DNA of 64,000 bases from Nitrospiraceae bacterium UBA2600 (GCA_002339325.1 DDKK01000001.1:97894-161893), one strand, 5' to 3'; positions 26,063-34,641 are shown, counted from the stretch's first letter. Notes: a model not told the origin generated them from the letters alone. Program-made: numbers and translations.

Positions 26063-26800
26063 ATGAAAATTCGTTTAGACCAGCTTCTCTTTAAAAAAGG
26101 CATTACCGAAACCCGAGAAAAAGCCCGAGCATTGATAATTGAGGGGAAAGTCCTTGTTAACGGTAATAAAGTTGAAAAACCAGGAAGCATGGTTGATGAA
26201 AGCTCTGAAATAAAACTTTGTGGAGAAACACTTCCTTATGTAAGCCGTGGTGGACTAAAACTTGAGCATGCTATAAAGCACTTCTCAATTGATATAAAAG
26301 ACAAAGTAGCAATAGACATTGGTGCAAGCACAGGTGGATTTACAGATTGTCTGCTCCAGCACGGTGCAAAAAGAGTTTATGCCATAGATGTAGGCTATGG
26401 ACAGCTTGCCTGGAAACTGCGAACAGACCCAAGAGTTATAACTATTGAGAGAACAAATATTAGATATATGGAAAGGGATAAAATTCCTGAGCCAGTTGAT
26501 ATTGCTACAGTTGATGTATCTTTCATATCTCTCAAGCTTGTAATACCAAAGGTCTTAGAATTTTTAAAGCCCCAAGGAGAGATAGTTGCACTAATTAAGC
26601 CTCAATTTGAAGTTGGCAAAGGCGAGGTTGAAAAGGGCGGAATTGTAAGGTCAGAGGAGAAAAGAGCAAAAGCTGTAGAGAACATAAAAGATTTTTTTGA
26701 AAGTTTATCTCTCAGAGTAGTCGGAGTAGTCGAGTCTCCAATCAAAGGTCAGAAGGGGAATATTGAGTATATAATATACGCTAAATCTGAAAAAGTCTAA
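26063..26800 (+). CDS. tlyA: TlyA family rRNA (cytidine-2'-O)-methyltransferase
   Basis: 245 residues: an N-terminal S4 RNA-binding domain (about 3-62) followed by an FtsJ-like SAM methyltransferase (SRGGLKLEHAI near 61; AIDIGASTGGFTDCLLQHGA core ASTGGFTDCL near 86). The family methylates 16S and 23S rRNA; 'hemolysin A' is a historical name. The ATG at 26063 lies 10 nt after the micro-ORF. The last 20 nt overlap the convergent vapC gene. Confidence 0.9.
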   Translation: MKIRLDQLLFKKGITETREKARALIIEGKVLVNGNKVEKPGSMVDESSEIKLCGETLPYVSRGGLKLEHAIKHFSIDIKDKVAIDIGASTGGFTDCLLQHGAKRVYAIDVGYGQLAWKLRTDPRVITIERTNIRYMERDKIPEPVDIATVDVSFISLKLVIPKVLEFLKPQGEIVALIKPQFEVGKGEVEKGGIVRSEEKRAKAVENIKDFFESLSLRVVGVVESPIKGQKGNIEYIIYAKSEKV

Positions 26801-27188
26801 CTCCTTCCTTCTCACTAATTTCCCTCTGAAGTCTGTCAAAACTCCACAGAGCAACTCCGAGTGTTTTAGCCATTGCAATGTATGATGAGTCATAGAAGGT
26901 AATGTTATGCTCTCTACTAATTCTGAAAGCTTCTTTTATATACAAATTTGGCTCTATGTCATTGACGTCCAATTCCCAAATCACCTTAACAATCTCAATG
27001 GCTAATTCGTCTGATATCTCCTTTTTCTTCCACAGAACATTTGATACTTCAAATCTCCACAGAGACGGTGCAAAAAGTTTTTTTACTGCTACCAACTGTT
27101 CTTTGATTTTTTCATGATTTTCTTCTTTTATGAAAAAGGCTGCTAAAACACTTGCATCTAAGACTAATCTATCGGGAATCTCTGTCAT
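26781..27188 (-). CDS. vapC: VapC-type PIN-domain toxin
   Basis: 135 residues. The PIN ribonuclease acidic residues are present: LVLDASVLAAFF (Asp near 10), the ALKLWR-like helix here as APSLWRFEVSNVLW (Glu near 47), and TFYDSSYIAMA (Asp near 98), followed by LWSFD. It is preceded by an overlapping (20 nt) ribbon-helix-helix antitoxin, the normal vapBC order. The 3' end overlaps tlyA on the other strand by 20 nt. Confidence 0.88.
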   Translation of the reverse strand: MTEIPDRLVLDASVLAAFFIKEENHEKIKEQLVAVKKLFAPSLWRFEVSNVLWKKKEISDELAIEIVKVIWELDVNDIEPNLYIKEAFRISREHNITFYDSSYIAMAKTLGVALWSFDRLQREISEKEGVRLFQI

Positions 27189-27396
27189 TTCTAATCATTG
27201 AAGCTGCCGTGTTTTTAGGAGATGAGGCAGTTTTCTCTAAAATTTGCAATGACCTTTCTAATAATTTTTTTCTTTCTTCCTGCTTTATTTTCTCTCTGAT
27301 TGCTTCTTTGATGAATTCACTCCAGTTAATTTTCAACTCTTTCATTTTTTCTTTTGTCTTTTTATCTACTCTGATTGAGATTACCTCTGTATTCAT
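27169..27396 (-). CDS. vapB: VapB-type ribbon-helix-helix antitoxin
   Basis: 75 residues: an N-terminal RHH strand-helix-helix (EVISIRVDKKTKEKMKEL, about 4-21; INWSEFIKEAIREKI, about 23-37) and a C-terminal toxin-binding tail. It should bind its own promoter and neutralise VapC. A consensus promoter ends 6 nt before the ATG and there is no Shine-Dalgarno, so the mRNA is probably leaderless. Autoregulation would then act on sequence that runs directly into the coding start. Confidence 0.85.
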   Translation of the reverse strand: MNTEVISIRVDKKTKEKMKELKINWSEFIKEAIREKIKQEERKKLLERSLQILEKTASSPKNTAASMIRNDRDSR

Positions 27397-27402
27397 AAAT
27401 TT

Positions 27403-27431
27403 ATATTACAAAAAGTTTACAAATCTGTCAA
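27403..27431 (-). promoter_or_regulatory. consensus promoter of vapBC, predicted leaderless
   Basis: TTGACA (27431-27426), a 17-nt spacer and TAATAT (27408-27403), then 6 nt (AAATTT) and the ATG at 27396. Start site and start codon should coincide. This is the closest match to the housekeeping consensus in the window. Confidence 0.75.
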
Positions 27432-27438
27432 CAAAGCA

Positions 27439-28608
27439 TCAATCAACAACAGAACCAAATATCATGCCCGAAACAGTTGCCATTATAACAACGAGGCACA
27501 CATAGACAGCCGTTTTCTTTACTCCTATTGTTCTCATGATTACAAGCATGCTTGGCAGACTCAGGGCAGGTCCTGCAAGCAAGAGAGCAAGGGCAGGTCC
27601 TTTACCCATTCCTGCACCGATAAGCCCTTGAATTATGGGAACTTCTGTAAGGGTAGCAAAATACATAAAGGCACCAACTACACTTGCAATAAAGTTAGCT
27701 TGCAATGAATTGCCGCCGACAATTGAATAAACCCATTCTGAAGGAACTATTCCTTCATAGCCAGCTCGTCCAAAGAAAAATCCAGAAACTAAAACTCCTA
27801 TAAAGAGTAAAGGCACAATCAGATAGGCATAATACCAGGTCTGATACATCCATTGAGTAAGTTCATCTTTGTTAAACCATCTTATACTTGCAAGCAGGGT
27901 GAGGGTGAAAAACAATATCGAAAGAATCCATTTAATACTGTAAATGCTCCACCACAGAGCTAAAGAACCCTCCGATGGTTTTCCCCAGTTGGCAAAAACA
28001 AGAAAGCCTACCATAAACGAAACATGAAGAACTGTTTGATAGAGGGGCTTAGACTTAACTCCTGCTATATCAAAATCATCCGCGTCCCGGCTCATGCTTT
28101 CCTCTTTGAGAAAAATCAGATGCATTAAGAGTCCTATAACTACACTGAATAACACTGCTCCAAATGCCCGTGCAACTCCAAGCTCCCATCCGAGAACTCT
28201 GGCAGTTAAAATTATAGCAAGCACATTAATGGCAGGTCCTGAATAAAGAAAAGCAATTGCTGGTCCGAGCCCTGCCCCTCTTTGATAAATGCTCATGAAA
28301 AGGGGAAGTATCGTGCATGAACACACAGCAAGGATTGAGCCAGAGACAGAAGCAACTCCATAGGAAAGTATCTTATTTGCCCGAGCTCCAAAGTACTTCA
28401 TAACAGAGGCTTTATTTACAAAAACAGCGATTGCGCCGGCAATAAAAAATGCCGGAATAAGACAAAGAAGCACGTGTTCCTGGGCATACCACTTTGTTAA
28501 GGCCAATGCCTCAAAAATAGCATTTGTAAATCTCTGATTTTCAATGGGTAAGAAATAGAGAATTAAAAAAATCAACAAGATTAAGCCAAGCTTATATCTC
28601 TCCTTCAT
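27439..28608 (-). CDS. arsP: ArsP-like permease (DUF318)
   Basis: 389 residues from the ATG at 28608, chosen because GAGGAG lies 4-5 nt upstream; an earlier start at 28647 has no ribosome binding site. It is polytopic, with roughly eight to ten membrane segments. The duplicated core motifs CSCTILPLF (near 103) and the GPALALLLAGPALS half (near 345) define the family, which exports trivalent organoarsenicals or similar compounds. Its start overlaps arsR by 17 nt. An arsenic link is inferred from ArsR; substrate is not proven. Confidence 0.82.
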   Translation of the reverse strand: MKERYKLGLILLIFLILYFLPIENQRFTNAIFEALALTKWYAQEHVLLCLIPAFFIAGAIAVFVNKASVMKYFGARANKILSYGVASVSGSILAVCSCTILPLFMSIYQRGAGLGPAIAFLYSGPAINVLAIILTARVLGWELGVARAFGAVLFSVVIGLLMHLIFLKEESMSRDADDFDIAGVKSKPLYQTVLHVSFMVGFLVFANWGKPSEGSLALWWSIYSIKWILSILFFTLTLLASIRWFNKDELTQWMYQTWYYAYLIVPLLFIGVLVSGFFFGRAGYEGIVPSEWVYSIVGGNSLQANFIASVVGAFMYFATLTEVPIIQGLIGAGMGKGPALALLLAGPALSLPSMLVIMRTIGVKKTAVYVCLVVIMATVSGMIFGSVVD

Positions 28609-28966
28609 TTTTCTCCTCTCTTTTAATACTAAGAAAACGAGGGTCACTACTCTCTTTAAATGCAGATAATCTTCGAATTTCTTCCTTTATGTCTTCATCT
28701 GATATCTTCTCAAGCAAAGAAAAAATCAAAAATCTCCTAAATAAATCAGAATCATTAAGACTGTAAATAACCCATTTGCCTTCTTTTCTTATCTTTACCA
28801 AATCAGCCTCTTTGAGAACGCCAAGATGAAAAGATACTTTAGGCTGAACCATGTTTAGAGCTGCTACGATTTCACAAACACAGAGTTCAGCTTTGCTGAG
28901 GAGCTTTAGAATTTTTAGTCTTGTTTCATCGGACAGAGCATGGAATATTTTTATTAAGTTATGCAC
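28592..28966 (-). CDS. arsR: ArsR/SmtB family repressor
   Basis: 124 residues, GTG start. A winged helix carries the metalloid-sensing ELCVCEIVAAL motif (about 27-37); the Cys-Val-Cys in helix alpha-3 is the classic As(III)/Sb(III) site. LSDETRLKILKLL precedes it and VSFHLGVLKEADLV is the recognition region. It should repress its own operon with arsP. The promoter abuts the GTG, so a repressor covering it would sit over the coding start. Confidence 0.9.
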   Translation of the reverse strand: MHNLIKIFHALSDETRLKILKLLSKAELCVCEIVAALNMVQPKVSFHLGVLKEADLVKIRKEGKWVIYSLNDSDLFRRFLIFSLLEKISDEDIKEEIRRLSAFKESSDPRFLSIKREEKNEGEI

Positions 28967-28972
28967 AAACTA

Positions 28973-29002
28973 AATATAAAAAATTTTTTATGTGTCTGTC
29001 AA
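28973..29002 (-). promoter_or_regulatory. promoter of arsR-arsP, predicted leaderless
   Basis: TTGACA (29002-28997), 18 nt, TATATT (28978-28973), then 6 nt to the GTG at 28966. The spacer contains the palindromic run AAAAAATTTTTT, a possible operator or intrinsic bend. A leaderless transcript with a GTG start is unusual. Confidence 0.65.
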
Positions 29003-29004
29003 CT

Positions 29005-29655
29005 TTATTTTTCTTCTTTCCATCCATACTTTCCAATCAGCGGAACAAAGGCTACAGGTATAAGGTAATGTTTATATAGTCTACCCTCCTTTTTTTCTGC
29101 CTTGAGCATATATTGAGAATATCTCTCTCCTACAGGCGCAACTAAAATTCCGCCTTCTTTAAGTTGAGTAATCAAAGGTTCAGGCACTTCAGGAGTTGCA
29201 GCGGTGATTATAATTCTATCAAAGGGAGCTTCTTCGGGTAAGCCTTCTGTCCCGTCTTTAACATATACCTTGATATTCCTATATCCCAATTTATCAAACC
29301 GTTTCCTTGCATCTCCAGCAAGTTCAGGAATTCTCTCTATTGTATGCACCTCTCTGACAATCTCCGCTAACACCGCTGCCTGATATCCTGAACCAGTCCC
29401 AATTTCAAGCACTTTTTCATCGCCCTTCAGTTCAAGAAGTTCGGTCATTAAAGCTACGATATAAGGCTGAGAAATTGTCTGACCGTAACCAATTGGTAAG
29501 GCTCTATCATCGTAGGCATCATCTCTTATTTCTTCTGGAACAAACAAATCTCTCGGAACTTTTTTCATAGCCTCAATAACCCTTTTATCCTTTATACCCC
29601 TCTCAACTATCTGATTTTCTACCATCCAATCTCTTAGTCTTTTATATCTATCCAT
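29005..29655 (-). CDS. pcm: protein-L-isoaspartate O-methyltransferase
   Basis: Repairs isoaspartyl residues in aged proteins using SAM. The 216 residues contain the family segment YGQTISQPYIVALM (about 57-70) and SAM motif I VLEIGTGSGYQAAVLAE (about 80-96). Its start overlaps the FAD dehydrogenase gene by 8 nt. surE-pcm proximity is common in bacteria and here is separated by one flavoprotein gene. Confidence 0.95.
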   Translation of the reverse strand: MDRYKRLRDWMVENQIVERGIKDKRVIEAMKKVPRDLFVPEEIRDDAYDDRALPIGYGQTISQPYIVALMTELLELKGDEKVLEIGTGSGYQAAVLAEIVREVHTIERIPELAGDARKRFDKLGYRNIKVYVKDGTEGLPEEAPFDRIIITAATPEVPEPLITQLKEGGILVAPVGERYSQYMLKAEKKEGRLYKHYLIPVAFVPLIGKYGWKEEK

Positions 29656-31033
29656 GGCGATTTAGTATCTCCCTTGCTACAAGAATACCAGATGCTGAAG
29701 CCTGTATCAACCCCCTTGAAATACCTGCTCCGTCTCCAGCAGCAAACAGATTTTCTATCTCGGTCTCTAAGGAGTTGTTCAATTTGAGCCTCATGCTATA
29801 AAGTTTCACCTCCACACCATAGAGAAGGGTCTGAGGAGAATTTATGCCAGGCATAAGTTTATCAAGGGCTTCAAGCATTTCAATAATATTTAATAAATAG
29901 CGATAGGGAAGAACAAAGCTTAAATCCCCTGGAGTTGCGTCTTTTAATGTAGGCTGAACAGGATTGCGCATAATTCTCTCTTCCGTTGACCTTCTTCCTT
30001 TTCTTAGGTCGCCAAGTCTTTGAATTAAAACACCCTGGCCAAGAAAATTTGCAAGCCTTGCAATACTTTGTCCGTAAAGAATAGGCTCTTTGAAGGGCTC
30101 TGTAAAATATGTGCTTGAAAGAATTGCAAAATTTGTGTTGTCAGTTCTTCTATTGGCATAACTATGGCCATTGACAGTCCAGATGCCGTTTATGTTTTCT
30201 CTGACAACTTCACCGAAGGGATTTACACAAAAAGTTCTAACAGTATCATCAAAGGTTTTTGAATAATAAATAAATTTAGGTTCATATAAAATATTGGTCA
30301 GTTCCTCACATATACTCGCAGATACTTCAACTCTTACACCTATATCAACGGGATTTAGTTCTGTTGAAAGTTCCAGCCTTCTCGCCTCTTCACTAAGCCA
30401 TCTGCTTCCTCCTCTACCAGGGGCTAAAACAACATATCTTGCGTAGACCTTTGTATTATCATCAAGCTCAACTCCCTTTACCTTTCCTTTCTCAATAATT
30501 ATTCCTTTAACTGATTTATTGAATAATAAATCAACCTTTTTCTGAAGTCTCTCCTTTATTGCCTTTAAAACTTCAAAACATTTCTCCGTGCCGATATGTC
30601 TAATCCTTGAAGGGACAAAAAAAAGTCCATTTTTAGTGGCTTCATTTTTTATCTTTTCAACCATCGCTATGTCAGGTTCAAAAAGCTTATCAGGAGCTCC
30701 AAACTCAAGATAAACTCTATCTACATAATCTATAAGCTCTAAAAGTTTTTCTCTTTCAACATACTTTCCTAAAAAACCTCCAATGTCTGGAGACAAATTT
30801 AATTTTCCATCACTGAAAGCACCTGCTCCTCCCCAACCGCTAATAATATCGCAAGTAGAGCAGTTCAAACATTTTTTTCCCGTTTTCATTGGACACATTC
30901 TTTTTTCTATACTCTTACCCTTTTCAACGATGAGAATATGAAGAGAGGATTTTTTTAAAAGTTCTAAAGCAGTGAAAATTCCAGCGGGACCTGCTCCTAC
31001 TATAATTACATCATATTCTTTTTTCAATCTCAT
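29648..31033 (-). CDS. FAD-dependent dehydrogenase (YtfN/COG2509-like)
   Basis: 461 residues. The N-terminal dinucleotide motif VIIVGAGPAG (about 9-18) is followed by a Cys-rich segment (CPMKTGKKCLNCSTC, about 47-61) and GWGGAGAFSDGKL, typical of the COG2509 'uncharacterised FAD-dependent dehydrogenase' family. A C-terminal GDGAGISRG completes the FAD site. The cysteine spacing could hold an iron-sulfur cluster. Its substrate is unknown. It overlaps surE by 23 nt and pcm by 8 nt. Confidence 0.87.
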   Translation of the reverse strand: MRLKKEYDVIIVGAGPAGIFTALELLKKSSLHILIVEKGKSIEKRMCPMKTGKKCLNCSTCDIISGWGGAGAFSDGKLNLSPDIGGFLGKYVEREKLLELIDYVDRVYLEFGAPDKLFEPDIAMVEKIKNEATKNGLFFVPSRIRHIGTEKCFEVLKAIKERLQKKVDLLFNKSVKGIIIEKGKVKGVELDDNTKVYARYVVLAPGRGGSRWLSEEARRLELSTELNPVDIGVRVEVSASICEELTNILYEPKFIYYSKTFDDTVRTFCVNPFGEVVRENINGIWTVNGHSYANRRTDNTNFAILSSTYFTEPFKEPILYGQSIARLANFLGQGVLIQRLGDLRKGRRSTEERIMRNPVQPTLKDATPGDLSFVLPYRYLLNIIEMLEALDKLMPGINSPQTLLYGVEVKLYSMRLKLNNSLETEIENLFAAGDGAGISRGLIQASASGILVAREILNRHG

Positions 31034-31766
31034 TCTTTTTGAGATAATCTAAGGCGTGATGATTGGTTAAGTCAATATGAAGAGGAGTTACCGAGACATA
31101 ACCTTCCATTACCGCCTGAATATCAGTATTTTCCATTTTTTGCCATGATACAACGCCACCACCTATCCAGTATTGCTTTTCTCCCCAAGGCGAATAGATT
31201 TCGTGAATTGAGTTTTCATAGGAACGTTTACCCTGTTTAGTTACCTTAACTCCTGCTATTTCTTTCAAGCTTTTGTTTGGAACATTCACATTCAAAAGGG
31301 TATCCTGCGGAAGTCCTTTTTCAATGATAAACTTTGAAATTGCTATAGCAAAATGGCAGGCCGTTTCATACTTGAAAGGTCTTTCTCCAACAAGAGAAAT
31401 AGCAAAAGATGGAACTCCAAGAATTGTTCCCTCAATCGCTGCAGAAACAGTCCCTGAATAGGTTACATCTTCGCCTAAATTAGCACCCTTATTTATTCCT
31501 GAAACCAAAAGGTCTGGCTCACGAGGCAGTAGTTTTTTAACTCCAACGACAACGCAATCCGTAGGTGTTCCGTTAACACTGTAACATCCCTCACGGATTA
31601 AATCAACCCTAAGAGGTCTGTGCATTGTAAGGGCATGGCTTACGGCTGAGCGGTCTCTGTCAGGTGCAACTATGAATACATCTCCTAATTCTTTCAATGC
31701 TTCTGCAAGGGTTTGAATTCCTCTCGAGAAAAAACCATCGTCATTGGTTACAAGAATTAGTGGCAT
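31011..31766 (-). CDS. surE: 5'/3'-nucleotidase SurE
   Basis: 251 residues from the ATG at 31766 (GAGAGGA 9 nt upstream); a TTG at 31784 would place that site inside the gene. The N-terminus PLILVTNDDGFFSRGI has the metal-binding DD pair, and APDRDRSAVSHALT (about 38-51) and SGINKGANLGEDVTYSGT (about 94-111) complete the active site. It dephosphorylates nucleoside monophosphates and short polyphosphate. It overlaps its downstream FAD gene by 23 nt. Confidence 0.95.
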   Translation of the reverse strand: MPLILVTNDDGFFSRGIQTLAEALKELGDVFIVAPDRDRSAVSHALTMHRPLRVDLIREGCYSVNGTPTDCVVVGVKKLLPREPDLLVSGINKGANLGEDVTYSGTVSAAIEGTILGVPSFAISLVGERPFKYETACHFAIAISKFIIEKGLPQDTLLNVNVPNKSLKEIAGVKVTKQGKRSYENSIHEIYSPWGEKQYWIGGGVVSWQKMENTDIQAVMEGYVSVTPLHIDLTNHHALDYLKKNEIEKRI

Positions 31767-31767
31767 C

Positions 31768-32736
31768 TTATCTGTTCCTCTCAAGTATGTAGTCCGCTAT
31801 TCTGAACATTGTATCTTTATAAGGAGAAGGCGGAAAAAGTGAAAGAGAGCCTTTAGCTGTCTCGATATACTCCTTTGCTATTTTCATAGACGACTCTATG
31901 CAATTGTATTTTTGCAAATAATTCAAAATCTTTGAAAGGCTCTCCTCTGTAAAGAATTCCTGTTTAATCAGCTCAATAATTTCCTCTCTCTCCTTTGCTT
32001 TTTTAAGAAGTTCAATCAAAGGAAGAGTTATCTTCCCCTCCATAAGGTCTTTTCCTAATTTCTTACCAAGTTCGCTTTCTTCGGCTACGTAGTCAAGAAT
32101 ATCATCTATCATCTGGAAAGCTATTCCGATATTGTGCCCAAAATCAGTTAAAGCCTGAAGACGGTCATAGGAGAGCTCTGCGAGAAGACCGGCGATTCTA
32201 CAGGCTGCTGTAATAAGGCCAGCAGTCTTACCTGTTATTATTTTGATATATTCTTCAAAGGTAATAGTTGGGTCTCCTGCTTTCATGAGCTGAAGTATTT
32301 CTCCTTCGGCCATCTGGGATGTAGCCTTTGATAAAGTCTCCATAATTGGAAGACTTTCTTGGGCTACACTTATGTGTAGAGCTTTTGCGTAAAGATAATC
32401 TCCCAGAAGCACAACAATATTGTTACCCCATATTTTATTAGCAGCCTTCTTACCTCTTCTTAGTTCAGCCTCATCAACAACATCATCGTGAAGAAGGCTT
32501 GCTGTGTGTAACGCTTCAACTACAGCAGCAAGAATAACCCGTTTGTATCCTCTGTATCCTGCAAGGTCTGAACTTAACAGCAAGAAAAGAGGCCTTAATC
32601 TTTTTCCGCCTGAATTTATTATGTATGCGCCTATTGTTGGAATTAACGCTGCTTCAGATTGAAAGATATTGTAGAGCTCTTTCTCTACTTCCTTTAGTTC
32701 GTCTTCATATTCTTTGAATATATCATTAAAATTCAC
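31768..32736 (-). CDS. long-chain trans-polyprenyl diphosphate synthase
   Basis: 322 residues, class I prenyl synthase. GGKRLRPLFLLLSS (about 43-56), first motif LLHDDVVDEAELRRGK (about 80-95; DDxxD) and second motif DDILDY (near 210). The residues before the first motif (small Ala and Ser) favour a long product such as heptaprenyl or octaprenyl diphosphate for menaquinone, which a sulfate reducer needs for DsrMKJOP. Chain length is inference. It overlaps mtnA by 4 nt. Confidence 0.88.
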   Translation of the reverse strand: MNFNDIFKEYEDELKEVEKELYNIFQSEAALIPTIGAYIINSGGKRLRPLFLLLSSDLAGYRGYKRVILAAVVEALHTASLLHDDVVDEAELRRGKKAANKIWGNNIVVLLGDYLYAKALHISVAQESLPIMETLSKATSQMAEGEILQLMKAGDPTITFEEYIKIITGKTAGLITAACRIAGLLAELSYDRLQALTDFGHNIGIAFQMIDDILDYVAEESELGKKLGKDLMEGKITLPLIELLKKAKEREEIIELIKQEFFTEESLSKILNYLQKYNCIESSMKIAKEYIETAKGSLSLFPPSPYKDTMFRIADYILERNR

Positions 32737-33791
32737 AGATTCTGCCTCAGTTCTTCCAGTCTCTTAGAGTCATTTATGTATTTTATGTGCTTGGGCAAAA
32801 ATACGCCCTTTTCAGTGATAATGGCAGAGATATATTTTGCAGGAGTCACGTCAAAGGCTAAATTCAATGCCTTAACATCATCAGGCGCAATTTTTACATT
32901 TTTTATTTTTATGACTTCCTCAGGAGGTCTCTCTTCTATAGGAATATCATCTCCTGATTGTATTGTTAGGTCAATACTTGAAGTGGGAGCTGCCACATAA
33001 AAGGGAACTTTATTTTCCTTGCATAAAACAGCGAGCGAATAAGTGCCTATTTTGTTAGCCACGTCTCCATTTCTTACAGTCCTGTCAGTTCCAACGATTA
33101 CAAAGTCAATAATTCCCTTCTTAAGCAAAACACCAGCAGTGTTGTCTGGAATTAAGGTCACATCAATTCCTGCTTGCATGAGTTCAAAAGAAGTTATTCT
33201 TGCGCCTTGAAGCACCGGTCTTGTCTCGCAGGCAAAAACTCGAAAATTAATCCCCCTTTGCTTTGCAAGATACATCGGTGCAGTAGCTGTTCCGTATCCT
33301 CCTGTTGCAAGAGAACCAGCATTACAGTAAGTCATAACAGTGCACTTTTCCTTGAAAAGTGGCAGAGCATACTCACCAATTTTCCTGTTAATCTCTATGT
33401 CTTCTTCATGAATTTTAATAGCTTCTTTTATTATAAGTTCCTTAAGTTCCTCTACTTCTATATGCTGATTTTTCTTAATGAGCTGTTTCAGCCTATCAAT
33501 AGCCCATCTAATATTGACCGCTGTCGGTCTCGTATTAAGAATTCTATCAAAAACAGGCTTAAGCTTATCATAAAGGCTTTGGGGTGATTTGGCATTTATT
33601 TTCCGATTAGCCAGAGCCACTGCCATGGCAGCAGCTATACCTATGGCAGGTGCTCCTCGGATTGATAAATTTTCAATTGCCTCAGCAACATCCTCATAGT
33701 TTTTACATTTTATATATTCAATTTTTTCAGGCAGCTGTCGCTGGTCAAGAATATAAACGCCTTCTTCTTCCCAACTTATTGCTTTAAGCAT
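32733..33791 (-). CDS. mtnA: methylthioribose-1-phosphate isomerase
   Basis: Isomerises 5-methylthioribose-1-phosphate in methionine salvage. RGAPAIGIAAAMAVAL (near 45) and the catalytic pair, Cys in TYCNAGSLATGG (near 157) and Asp in GTDRTVRNGDVANKIGTY (near 235), are present. Two in-frame ATGs lie at 33797 and 33791. The second is preferred, because TATAAT ends directly before the first and the start site should fall at the second. No other mtn gene is seen here. Confidence 0.92.
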   Translation of the reverse strand: MLKAISWEEEGVYILDQRQLPEKIEYIKCKNYEDVAEAIENLSIRGAPAIGIAAAMAVALANRKINAKSPQSLYDKLKPVFDRILNTRPTAVNIRWAIDRLKQLIKKNQHIEVEELKELIIKEAIKIHEEDIEINRKIGEYALPLFKEKCTVMTYCNAGSLATGGYGTATAPMYLAKQRGINFRVFACETRPVLQGARITSFELMQAGIDVTLIPDNTAGVLLKKGIIDFVIVGTDRTVRNGDVANKIGTYSLAVLCKENKVPFYVAAPTSSIDLTIQSGDDIPIEERPPEEVIKIKNVKIAPDDVKALNLAFDVTPAKYISAIITEKGVFLPKHIKYINDSKRLEELRQNL

Positions 33792-33797
33792 AGGCAT

Positions 33798-33806
33798 ATT
33801 ATAACA
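33798..33806 (-). promoter_or_regulatory. extended -10 promoter of the mtnA operon, predicted leaderless
   Basis: TGTTATAAT on the minus strand abuts the ATG at 33797; six nt further is the ATG at 33791. With a start site about 7 nt after the -10, transcription begins at the second ATG. This decides the mtnA start and again predicts no leader. Confidence 0.6.
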
Positions 33807-33847
33807 GTTTTTAAAAGATAGATCACAGATTAGAAAGATGAGAAAAT

Positions 33848-33882
33848 GTTACTTTTTTTCGTAAAACTTTACTTAATGTAAC
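33848..33882 (+). promoter_or_regulatory. GTTAC/GTAAC dyad, candidate activator site
   Basis: GTTAC at 33848-33852 and GTAAC at 33878-33882 form an inverted pair centred about 97 nt before the predicted start site at 33962. The left half lies in AAAATGTTACTTT, which is also present upstream of 48618. The GTAAC half is 58 nt before TGGCAC, against 59 nt at the other operon. This fits a bacterial enhancer-binding-protein site. Confidence 0.45.
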
Positions 33883-33935
33883 AACTTTTATTTTTAACAA
33901 AATCGAAACTCCATTAGTTTCATAAAATTCATTTG

Positions 33936-33950
33936 TGGCACATAGTTTGA
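33936..33950 (+). promoter_or_regulatory. sigma-54-like promoter, operon 1
   Basis: TGGCAC, 5 nt, TTGA. The -24 half is perfect and the -12 has GA in place of GC, so it is weaker than the copy at 48623. TGGCAC starts 28 nt before the ATG at 33964, the same distance as at 48623/48651. The predicted start site is 2 nt before the ATG. Confidence 0.45.
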
Positions 33951-33963
33951 TTTAGAAATAGGC

Positions 33964-34641
33964 ATGTTTAAATTTTTCAAAAGGAAGAAAATAAGCTCTG
34001 AATTGATTAACAACAGAGAGTTTATCATTCTGGATACGGAATTGACAGGTTTAAACGAAAAGGAAGACAGCATAATCTCAATTGGAGCAATTTTAATGAA
34101 AGACAGAAGTATAATGATAGGAGACCTTTTCTACAGAATACTTAATCCTCATTGTGCTCCAAAAAATGAGACTGTTTTAATACACTCTCTTACATCTTCA
34201 GAAATTGAAAAATGTCCTGAAATAACGTTAGTCCTAAGGGAGTTTTTAGCTTTTCTAAAAAATCGAACAGTCGTAGGACACTTTATTGATATAGACTTAA
34301 AATTTTTAAGAAAAGAGATAAAGCGTTTGCTTAATTTAAATTTTAATCCCGAAGCAATTGATACTTACATAGTCTTTAACTGGCTGATAGACAGAGGTTT
34401 GATACCGAAAAAGTTCAGAGGGGCTAAATCCCTCAATGAGATAGCTGAAATCTTCAAGATAAAGGTTGAAGTTATTCACGACTCTCTGTATGATGCCTTC
34501 ATTACAGCCCAGATATTTCAGAGGGAAATAGCACTTTTTCAGGGTTTAAGCCCAAAATGGTTCGATTTTATCAGAAAAATTGGCAGACCCCATGTATCAG
34601 GATACATGTCTGGTCATTACGAAAAAAACTATCAATACTAA
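33964..34641 (+). CDS. DnaQ-like 3'-5' exonuclease of the symporter operon, copy 1
   Basis: 225 residues, a DEDDh exonuclease domain like DNA polymerase III epsilon: FIILDTELTG (about 20-29; Asp, Glu), GHFIDIDLKFLRKEI (about 100-114; Asp) and HDSLYDAFITAQIF (about 177-190; His, Asp). It has no polymerase neighbour; instead it opens an operon for a DUF4212/SSS symporter and a DUF294 regulator. A paralogue (50554-51246) is in the second symporter operon. Exonuclease genes accompany such transporters in several bacteria, but their role there is unknown. The next in-frame ATG would remove catalytic residues, so the start at 33964 holds despite having no Shine-Dalgarno. Confidence 0.8.
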   Translation: MFKFFKRKKISSELINNREFIILDTELTGLNEKEDSIISIGAILMKDRSIMIGDLFYRILNPHCAPKNETVLIHSLTSSEIEKCPEITLVLREFLAFLKNRTVVGHFIDIDLKFLRKEIKRLLNLNFNPEAIDTYIVFNWLIDRGLIPKKFRGAKSLNEIAEIFKIKVEVIHDSLYDAFITAQIFQREIALFQGLSPKWFDFIRKIGRPHVSGYMSGHYEKNYQY

